From: Solen grandis
Taxonomy: Eukaryota > Mollusca > Bivalvia > Adapedonta > Solenidae
Length of the DNA stretch: 64,000 bases
Assembly: GCA_021229015.1 (NCBI GenBank)
Contig: CM037785.1
Location: 35,699,062-35,763,061, forward strand
Reading direction: 5' to 3'
How positions within the stretch are numbered: the first letter of the stretch is position 1; each line of letters begins with the position of its first letter. This document shows positions 55,901-64,000 of the stretch, piece by piece. The notes beneath the pieces were generated by a model. That model was given only the letters and a program-made list of their open reading frames with translations. It ran no database searches and had not been told where the DNA came from. Made by a program: the position numbers and the translations under genes.

Positions 55901-58900
55901 ATGACTTTACCTGGTTCTGTGGTCAGGTGGGGGTCCTGTCACCCGCATGTTCCTTGTCAGCCTGCCTTCTGGTGCTGCCTTTTGAATCCCCTGCAGATTC
56001 AAGATAAAGTGCACTTAGTGCAGATTCAAGAAAAAGTGCACTTAGTAAGAATGTCATTATTCATACCCATGAAATACATCTAAGATGGTAGGATTAATTG
56101 CAAATGGAAACCAGAGCAGACAGTAATGGTGATTTATACCTTTGATAAATCACCTTGTTTGATTGCTTCAGTTTAACATCCCACCAACAATATTTCAGTC
56201 ATTTTAGGGAATAAGTCGACAGTTTCTGAGACAAGGTTTATTCTGCTTCACTGTGATATCACATCCTAGACAACTGACAAGATACAACATCAGTCACATT
56301 ATCCTTACACAGGGCCAACAGTCCTGGAAATACCGTATATGCTAAGAACCAAACAATGGAGATACATATATAACAATACCACTTTTAATGACTTTGTTTG
56401 GTCACTGTAAGGAATTAACCAAACTCATAATGATAGATAAACACTGGGCCATCAATACCTGTTTACATCGCCTTAACAAAACGGTATAGTCAAGTTCAAT
56501 AACCCTATGTAAATATACATTTAGTGAATTTGCCTTGCACTGGAATTGCCTCATAAAATATGTTCAATAATGCCAAAACCCTTATGTAGAAAAGGGCCAT
56601 TATTATTGAAACAAGAGCCATGTTGACATGGCCATCCCCTGCCAAATGCTTGCTCTTTAGAAGATGTGTTGGAGAGTAGAATATTTCATTTTTAAAAGAA
56701 AATCTTTAGTAATGAAGACTGATGTTTGAAGTGATTATAGATATGTAACCCATGTGGCGACCTACTAATTCCCATATTTTGAGGTCTACAGGTAAAATGT
56801 CAAGGTCACTGTGACAAAAATTAAGCCTGAAAAATAACAAAGGGCAATAACTCAAAACTCATAAAAGGTAGAGTAATCATTCTTGTGCACTGCAATTTTC
56901 CTCTATAAATCTATCCACCTATGAAGTATCATGTTGATATCTCAAATATTTTTCAAGTTATGCTCCGAACAAAAATTAAGCCTGCAAAAAAACAAAGGGC
57001 AATAACTCAAAAATTATGAAAATCAGTGTTATCATTCTTGTGCACTTCACTCTTCCTTAATAATATCTATCCACCTATGAAGTTCCAAGTTGATACCACA
57101 AATACTTTTTGACTTATTCTCTGGACAAAAATAACAAAGGGCAATAACTCAATGATTATGAAAGGTGGAGTTATCATTTTTGTGCACTGCACTTTTCCTC
57201 TATAAATCTATCCGCCTATAAGTTCTAAGTTGCTGCCTCAAATACTTTTTGACTTATGCTCCGGACAATAATTAAGTCTGAAAAATAACAAAGGGCAATA
57301 ATTCAAAAATTATGAAAGGTAGAGTTATCATGCTTGTGCACTGCACTCCTCCTCAATGAGATCTATCCACCTGTGAAGTTCACGTTGTTACCACAAATAC
57401 TTTTCGAGTTCTGCTCCGGACAAAAATGTGGGACGGACAGATGGACGGCGACTGTTACCATATCCCCCGCCACCTTCGGCGGGGGATAAAAAAAAAAGAG
57501 AGAGATAGATATATGACAATAATTGGTTTGGGATGTTCTGCAAATGATTACATCTGCAAACCTTTCAATGCTGTAAGTTTTTCAAGATACTGAACTTTTT
57601 TTTTGTTTAAGGGGACAGGTCAAGACACAACCATGCATATGATTTCTATTAAATCCCAAGAAGTTTTAATGTTTTTAATCATCATTTGGTCTTCAACTGG
57701 TTGGAGAATTTTGATGACAGAGGGACCAGCCTTACCGTATTGATCCTAGAGGTGGCATGTGGGTACTGTTGGGGTCTCTTGGTGGTGGAAGTCAGCTGTT
57801 GCTTGGCCAGGATCAACTGCAAAACACAAACACGAGAGTCCCAGTACCATGGCATGCCTAACTATGGCTCTGTCTCAAAATGTTACAGATTTTACTGGTT
57901 TACTGCCCCAAGGCTGGTATTGGGAGCTAAACATTATGTATGTTTTTTACGTTTTGTTTTAAAGTATTTGAGAATGAAGTTAACAAAATGTATGACTAAA
58001 TATCAGGCAATAAAAATATACGCTATAATTTGGGGAGCAAAGAGATTTGCCCTTATTTATTTAAAATCTCATAAAATTTCGCTAAATAAGACAGATTAGA
58101 AAAACAATCCATTGTCGAAATGTAAACCAGTCATATATAGGACTTAAATGAAAATGGCTTCTTAGTTAGAGGTCAACTGATACTTTACAAAAAAGAAAGT
58201 GTTAAGAAATTGTAGATGCATCTGTCAGAGGATATTGCAATAATTAAAATAGAATGATGTGGGTATTCTGCAGTTAACTCTTGTTTTAAAAAGTCACACT
58301 TAGTCAGTTTACCTTTTCCTTGTAAACAAGATTCTGTTTCTCAAGCTCTCTTATTTTATCTTGAAGTTCTTCAAGTTTTTCTTCAGTCTCAATATCTCTG
58401 TGACGTTTTCCTAGAAATAAGAAATAAGACTGATAATTCAAAAACAAAAGTACACACACACCTACACAATGAAGTACAATGTAATAGTTCAATGCATCAA
58501 AGCTCTTATTAGCTATGGTAACAATGTGTACCAATTTAACTTCTCATATATTAGATATCTCTTTACATACATGTACATGTAAAACCTGATGTAAGTAGGC
58601 AGTCAAGAGAACAAGAGAAAGTGACCGTTTAACAGAGGTTGTTGCTATAAAAACAATGGTTAAACATATCACAAAATGCTAGTTTGGTAATGTTATAACT
58701 GACTGCTACATTAAGGCTGGCCACTTATACAGGTAGCCCCTAATAGAGGTTCAACTATATACAAAAAGGTCTTCTAGGATTAATTTATTCATCTGATTTT
58801 GAAATCAAACCTTGCTTTCACAATGAGTAAGGTGAAGTGTATTATCTCTCAATATGCTAATAAGAAAGATTTGATTATCTTAGTATTTCATGGGTAAGGA

Positions 58901-61750
58901 AATGAATTATGGTATGTTTGTAACAAATCTCATTTTTTATTAGTAAAGATTCAATTTTTAAACAACAAATCCCATTAGTTATATAACATAAGAACCTTCA
59001 TGATTTTATAATGAGAAAGTTTCAAATAAAAAAGCTTAGAGTGAGTGAGTGAGGTTACAAATAACAAACCAATCCCAGCTATGACAATTGGAAAACAGGT
59101 GTGGCCTGCATTTCATATACATCTAAAAATGAACTAAAAAATCTCAAAATCTTCATCACCACAGAAATCTAATACAATTTTGTAAAAAAAAATGGTATAT
59201 TGTTTTAAAAGCATTCTAATAATAGCATATATACAAGTATAGGATCTGTAGATTCTGAATTGATGTAACTGGTAAGAATTCATATTGATCTGGATTTTTC
59301 TGACTGATCTTTTTTTTTTCCACCATCAATAGAAAATAATAGATTGACATATCTGAGTGGTTGTGATATGATGAAAAAGTCACATAACTCTACTTCTCTC
59401 AATAACATACTTACCTCCCCCTCCTCCACCACCATCTATTTCCACCTGTTTCTTTTTGTCATTCACAAGACGCAGCAGCTTGGTTGCCATCCTGTAACAG
59501 AAATAAGGTATCCTAATTGACTATACATGTACTTCTATATAGTTTTTACAATGTTTGAAAAGATATCTGTATTTTGATATGCAAATATAATGCATTTCAA
59601 CAATGATCACCAATTCCTTGTTAATCAAAGACATTCCGAAAAGTTTTTAGAGATCACAGGACATGTGGTCCTGTAATTTTACAAGATTCACAGGACCAAA
59701 ATTAATTTTACAGGACTGAACTCAAAAAACAAGATTTCATTATTGTTTATCATTTATTTCATTCATTTTGTTTAGTTATTTACACTCTTCACTATATCAT
59801 TATAGATTCCTGATTTAATTACATTAATTTTCAAGACTAAGGTTAGTCAAATGTGTTTATCGTAAAAATTGCTGCTAGAAACTCTACCAGTCAAATATGT
59901 TTATCGTAAAAATTGCTGCTAGAAACTACTGGTCATTTGGTCAGACTGTATTGAATTATTCACAGGATCGAAATAGAAATCACCAGTCAGGTCACACAGA
60001 CAAACAGACAGACAGAGACACTTTTCAGAATGTCTGTTATAATTTACTAGACCTAATATACTGCAGATTGGCCCATTTTTCAGATGATGAGGAAGGGACC
60101 TTCTTGGCAAATGTCTTGGAGATGATTTCCCATTTAATTTGATTTTGAGAAAAGTAAGATCCTGGGACAAATAAAAAATCTAGAGGAGACTGCATGATCT
60201 TAATAAAAATTTTCATGGAAAATATGCCTAGTATGGAATGGCCTATGATAAAAAAGGATAAGAAGTAATGTCTAACAGTGTGATGTCATATAGTTAAAAT
60301 GTGGTCCAAGCACTCTTTGTACAGTGGTCCATTGGTGGAGATACCATGAGTCTGTGCTTGGTAGAATCTTCATACAACTTGTAGACTGGACCAGTGGCAA
60401 TTTGGACCAGGGGAGTTAAATGACTTTGTTTTCTAAAGCCTGCTTTTTGTGCCAGAAGTATTGTCAACATCTCCAGGGTCTGAGATATTCATGGTATCAA
60501 AAGTCTACTGTATGAAGGCTTGTGAGAAAACCAGCATATTGTCTATGTCCCAGACAACAGACTCACTATGTCTGTCAGTTGTGAGTTATTTGTTGTCTAC
60601 AGTCCCCTATCAAAATAACAAGAAACACGGCAGATGACACAAAAAAGTGTTATCATAGGCAAACAAAAACTGATTTTAGTAACAGTGACCATGATCATAT
60701 TGACCTGAAAATCAATCCCAATCTTCCTCTTCCAATATGGTATTTATCTACTAAATCTGATCATCATACCTTACTCCTATAAGAAGTTATTTGACGAAAA
60801 AAGCTATTTTTAATAACAATGACCTACCTAGACACTATCATCCTGAAAATCAATCCCCATCTTTCTCATCCCATAAGAAATCTATTAAAAACTATATCTC
60901 TATCCTAACAGAAGATATTTGATGGAAACAAAATATTTGATGTCGGCCATCCCAACAACATACTCCATTCTAATTACCAAGATTTTCTATGAAGTATAAT
61001 ATAATTACCGCTTGATTTTATCCTCTTGTTTCCTGGCATGCTTTTTCAGGATGATGTTTTCCTCTGACATCCGTATGTACTTGTCCTCCAGCTCATCTCT
61101 CCCCCACTTACTAACCATGCGTCTCTGCTGTGCAGCTCTCTGCTCCAGACCTTCAAGAAACAAACAAATATCACATGACTATATAGAATAGTCCAAAAAC
61201 CATGACAATGATATAATTTAACCTTTGGAAGAATGTCAGCCTTTGCTTACACTTTGTCAGAGAGAAACTCTAAACAGATACATGTAATAAGATACAGCAC
61301 TCCAATTTATGGTCACTAAATGGTATACATATCATGTAATACTAATATTTTTTTCCCCCTCCATTCTTATATATAACAAGTATTTCAAATAACTTAAGGT
61401 AAAGTCCCTGTAATTGTTCTGCTACATTTCGGATCTCATGGCCTTTCACAGAGATAACCAAGGTTTCATAATGTTTCGTAAGGGTACCTTGGTTAACTTG
61501 ATAGAGGTTAAATGGTCCAAGACAGAGCGGAACCATTACAGGGACTTTACCTTAAGCACAATTTTAATTTAGAAGATATGATGACTTGGAGGTAACACAT
61601 CTAAGCCATGAATAAAATACCTTATTGATGAAATGTATATAATTCTTGTTTGCAATTAATAAAAATAAACTTACCACCAATATTGGTGTCTTTCACAGGA
61701 ATGTGATCCATGTCTGTCATTTTTTTAGACAGTATTCATCACCCCTTTAC
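49923..61750 (-). CDS. RPGRIP1L: RPGRIP1L (protein fantom) N-terminal half, truncated by gap
   Basis: Fourteen phase-compatible exons: 61675-61750 (ATG at 61720), 61009-61150, 59415-59491, 58313-58410, 57736-57816, 55911-55990, 54710-54796, 53966-54038, 52242-52312, 51882-51987, 51008-51154, 50441-50514 and 49923-49971 (cut), that is thirteen numbered plus an untranslated first exon inferred near 63880. They give about 377 residues. Diagnostic matches to vertebrate RPGRIP1L: ELEDKYIRMSEENIILKKHA, RKQEDKIKRMATKLLRLVND, LAKQQL...SRINT, ENIDMIKLQREVKEKS and SHDTLLMEMENVNMQLKE. This is the coiled-coil region that scaffolds the ciliary transition zone (NPHP/MKS module). The C2 domains and RPGR-interacting domain are missing beyond the gap. 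Splice sites are all GT-AG. A four-codon upstream ORF lies before the start in the same exon. Confidence 0.9.
51455..51750 (-). repeat. tRNA-related SINE in RPGRIP1L intron
   Basis: The left edge is TGTTTGTTTGGAATTAAGAT CCCACTG; the right edge, on the minus strand, gives CTGGTTAGATCATCTGCC and the B box GGGTTCAATTC. It is diverged but has the same body as 56155-56420. Confidence 0.55.
52382..52622 (+). mobile_element. TTAA-flanked MITE, copy 1
   Basis: 241 bp with outer TTAA at both ends and perfect inverted termini CCCTTTCCCTCAT/ATGAGGGAAAGGG. Inside is an imperfect hairpin around GCATAAAACC...GGTTTTATGC. TTAA target plus termini beginning CCC is the piggyBac pattern; the family is inferred. 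Confidence 0.8.
52977..53752 (+). repeat. Minisatellite, about 38-41 bp unit
   Basis: About 19 units of TTCTGCCACTGACTAGGTGC, AATGAATGCACACATTTA, with one- to three-base variants (GACTACTAGG, TTGTTC). It is intronic in RPGRIP1L, between exons 52242-52312 and 53966-54038. Confidence 0.92.
55004..55244 (-). mobile_element. TTAA-flanked MITE, copy 2 with perfect palindrome
   Basis: Same 241-bp family as 52382-52622 in opposite orientation, again with TTAA at both ends. Its internal hairpin (55137-55203) has 33-bp perfect arms around one base, far better preserved than in copy 1. Confidence 0.85.
55137..55203. repeat. 67-nt near-perfect palindrome
   Basis: Arms 55137-55169 and 55171-55203 pair without mismatch around a single T (55170). 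Core GCGAGTTACTCGC; outer arms GCGAACAGC and GCTGTTCGC. Confidence 0.95.
56155..56420 (+). repeat. SINE-like repeat in RPGRIP1L intron
   Basis: Starts TTGATTGCTTCAGTTTAACATCCCACC and contains CTAAGAACCAAACAATGGAG, corresponding to the CCAAGCAATGG block of the 25612 copy. It is diverged and lacks an obvious tRNA head. Confidence 0.45.
56790..57490 (+). repeat. Dispersed repeat with four about 150-bp internal units and terminal hairpin
   Basis: Each unit has ACAAAGGGCAATAACTCAAA, a TTATCATTCTTGTGCACTGC-like block, ATCTATCCACCTATGAAGTT and CTTTTTGACTTATGCTCCGG. The array ends with GGGACGGACAGATGGACGG and a perfect 11-bp hairpin, TATCCCCCGCC (57461-57471) with GGCGGGGGATA (57478-57488), then an A run. 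Confidence 0.75.
59847..59930 (+). repeat. Two-copy tandem duplication, about 45 bp
   Basis: TCAAATGTGTTTATCGTAAA and AATTGCTGCTAGAAACT occur twice back to back with one or two differences. Intronic. Confidence 0.8.
61394..61555. mobile_element. Short TTAA-flanked MITE
   Basis: 162 bp, TTAA at both ends, perfect 17-bp inverted termini GGTAAAGTCCCTGTAAT/ATTACAGGGACTTTACC. Non-coding, in the intron after the start-codon exon. The termini differ from the 241-bp family. Confidence 0.8.
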
Positions 61751-63082
61751 CTGAAAGCATAACAATGATTAGGATGACTATAGACATATATGAAGCCTAA
61801 AAAAGACACTGATTCTAAAATCAAGCCAGGAAGGTAACTTAATGAAATAGCCACCCTGAAGCTACAAACATTGCTCATACAAATCCTTTTGATGTAAAGC
61901 TTTTGCTAGATGTAGTAATATTCTGCATTAGTATGTTCTGCATTATGAACAAGATATCATCCCCACTTGTGCAACAATTCTAACATCTTGATAAAGAAAT
62001 ATGAACATCTAACACTCTAATATTCCAGACAGTTACACAATTTATGAAAATATATAATTATAAATGGACATCCACAAAGGGAAAAATCATACAATATGTA
62101 GTTCAAACTAGTTCTTCCAGCCATATCAATCAATCAAGCACATCAAACAACTTTAGGAATAGGAGCAGTAGTTTGAAAAATGTTTTAATCTAATCAATAC
62201 CCCAAAAACTTATGACTTATGGGTGCATCGAACACAATAATAATAGATATTCCAGACAGTTTTTAGGGATCACAAGACATTTGGTCTGGTAATTTTATAA
62301 GAAGTCAGATTATTTTCACTTGTCACTGATTAATTGATCCCAACAATCACCTTTCCACTCATTTGATGTGTAACATACTTAACATAGGTAACCACTGATT
62401 ATTTACCAATTTATAGACTTGTCTTCACCAATTATCATATAAATTCTATTTACCAACTTTATCATTTACCAAACTGTCTGTAAAACAAGAAAAACAACCA
62501 ATCTTACAGGGTTTTCATTAGGCAAAAAAAAAAAGACTTGTTTCCGCTACCGGCTCTGAAAAAAATAGGGTCGGTAGGTAGGGATATATATTTTTTTTAA
62601 GAAACATGATTTTCAATCAATTTTTTTAAAGCTTTCCATTTGTATGAATGCAATAAGTGACATTTAATGTAATTTCACACAAGATTGTATGTTAATATGT
62701 CCATAAGATGCTATAAAATTTTGAAATTAAATTTAAATGACTTTATTTCAGTAGATGTCCTACATTGAGTAGACAGACAACAGACACTGGACAATAGGCT
62801 GTCATGAAGGACAGCAATGTCAGAGCACTTTAAAGGTCTGGCTTGCTGAACAAGTATTTTTGATGTCAAATAGTTATATAAGTTATAGGTATCTGAAACT
62901 AAAAAGGATGACATCCAATACAATTTATTTCAGAATTTATACATTTGTGTTTCCCCATATTCTGTTGTCAGATTAATGTATTGTTGAAACTTCTAGTTGT
63001 TAACAATTTCAACTATAGACATTATGAAGCTAGAAAATAAAATTGAAATTAAATTGCTTTGTATAGAATTTTGTATTTTTTG
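61751..63082. other. First intron of RPGRIP1L, distal part
   Basis: AT-rich, no coding exon. 62240-62300 shares a diverged repeat (CAGTTTTTAGGGATCACAAG) with 59640-59700. A short A-run plus GGTAGGTAGGG patch at 62520-62590 has no recognisable function. Confidence 0.5.
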
Positions 63083-63329
63083 TTGTTGTATTGGGGTTTA
63101 CCGTCGCTGCGATAGTATTTCAATCATATAGCGACGTCCAGCTAATTACAGGTGGAGGAAGACTCCGAGTACACAGAGGTACCCGGGTAGAACCACCGAC
63201 CTACCGCAAGCAGCTGGAAGGCTTCCTCACATAAAAATCCGAAGTCCCTACCAGGATTCGAACCCACAGCGGTGAGGGGCTGAGAGATTTGTAGTCCACG
63301 ACTGTAACCGCTCGGCCACGGCGGCCCCA
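63083..63329 (-). mobile_element. Full-length tRNA-derived SINE with 13-bp target duplication
   Basis: Read on the minus strand: a tRNA Leu/Ser-like head, GGCCGCCGTGGCCGAGCGGT with A box TGGCCGAGCGG, B box GGTTCGAATCC, then a body shared with 29069-29272 (GTAGGTCGGTGGTTCTACCC, TAATTAGCTGGACGTCGC) and a short tail. TTTGTATTTTTTG flanks both sides (63070-63082 and 63330-63342). Bivalve genomes hold abundant SINEs of this layout. Confidence 0.88.
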
Positions 63330-63342
63330 TTTGTATTTTTTG

Positions 63343-64000
63343 ATGTCAGATTGTTTTTGAAATAAAACTTTTCAGTGTTCAACACTTTTCAGCCAGGAAT
63401 CCTGTCAGGACATCTGCTTTTCAAATCAGAAGTCTCTGCTTAAATAAGAAGTCCCTTAAATTGTTTTTAATTAATTAAGTTAAATTCAGTAAAAGATTGT
63501 TGGGATATTTAAAACAATATTAAAGTGCACTTCTAATAAACTTTAATTAAGTTTATATTAGATTAAATAGGAGGTTTGTAATACTTTAAGATCATTATAT
63601 CTTTTATGATATACAAATGTGAAAATAAAATATATATATTTTTTAATTTTATCATATTTTTATAGAATGGTAATGCAAGTAATTGTCTCAATGCATTACC
63701 CCATCCACTTCACTATGATCATATTATAATAAGTACAACTTCAATCTTAATTTCAAATAATGTTGTAAAATCTGTATTTCATTTTAAACATTCATGTTTT
63801 AAATCATTACCAAAGCTTAAAGACCATTTTATTACCGTAAACAATATTTATCAATTGATGCTTTTTTCTACGATCATACCGGAAGTAAACAAAGTTATAT
63901 TTAAATAGCTTTTCACCTGCTATTAAAACCATCAAAGGCATTTAAATTGAATGTTAATTATAAATATTATGAAAGAATGATATTGTGTCATGGTTGAATG
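63343..64000. other. AT-rich DNA around the presumed RPGRIP1L 5' end
   Basis: Apart from the ETS/FOX site, no coding sequence, tandem repeat or transposon end is visible. Confidence 0.5.
63860..63905 (-). promoter_or_regulatory. Candidate RPGRIP1L promoter with ETS-FOX composite
   Basis: ACCGGAAGTAAACAAAG joins an ETS core (CCGGAAGT) to a forkhead site (GTAAACA). On the minus strand it is followed by candidate donors (CG/gtatga, ACG/gtaata) that could end an untranslated first exon. Transition-zone genes need not be RFX-only targets; no X-box was found. Confidence 0.35.

Overview
The window reads as genomic DNA of an aquatic invertebrate, most likely a bivalve mollusc (inference). The host DNA is AT-rich, genes have short exons and GT-AG introns, tRNA-headed SINEs of the mollusc type are frequent, and one gene is a clear homologue of the animal ciliary transition-zone protein RPGRIP1L. 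Two runs of exactly 100 N (31699-31798 and 49823-49922) mark scaffold joins.

1-9894: a GC-rich, gene-dense, virus-like mobile element bounded by terminal inverted repeats of about 140 bp. It encodes a DDE integrase, one 1167-residue protein that appears to join a family B DNA polymerase, an SF1 helicase and an HNH nuclease, three candidate virion-type proteins (a beta-rich capsid-like protein, a tail-fibre-like protein and a 443-residue structural candidate), a coiled-coil membrane protein, two more small membrane proteins (one with a PTAP/PPxY/YPxL late-domain cluster) and a Cys-rich zinc-binding-like protein. Genes lie on both strands and overlap at their ends. No FtsK/A32 packaging ATPase or maturation protease is visible, and at about 9.9 kb the element is much shorter than a classical Polinton/Maverick. 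This is the most interesting object in the window.

9900-16550: stacked fragments of the element's terminal repeat, minisatellites, tRNA-like SINE pieces, an inverted-repeat family with ACGTGCGCACGT palindromes and non-autonomous DNA-transposon-like units. No convincing host gene.

16558-24674 (+): a three-exon gene model for a Ser/Thr-rich, mucin-like protein with a signal peptide and a GPI-type C-terminus. Its last intron carries a MULE transposon (20258-22685) with an intact FLYWCH plus MULE transposase gene.

20096-31698 and 31799-43423 are the same about 11.6 kb sequence twice, on the two sides of the first gap. The second copy is error-dense over its first 1.9 kb and otherwise nearly identical. 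The simplest reading is an unpurged haplotig overlap rather than a real tandem duplication.

43869-47470 (-): exons of an unidentified coiled-coil, Ser-rich gene with a probable frameshift, and a candidate ETS/FOX promoter. 48700-49822: a tandem array running into the second gap.

49923-61750 (-): fourteen exons of RPGRIP1L, giving the first about 377 residues; the rest is lost at the gap. The introns carry two TTAA-flanked MITE copies, one with a long perfect palindrome, a 39-bp minisatellite, SINEs and another short TTAA MITE. A SINE with its 13-bp target duplication lies at 63083-63329, and a candidate RPGRIP1L promoter near 63880.
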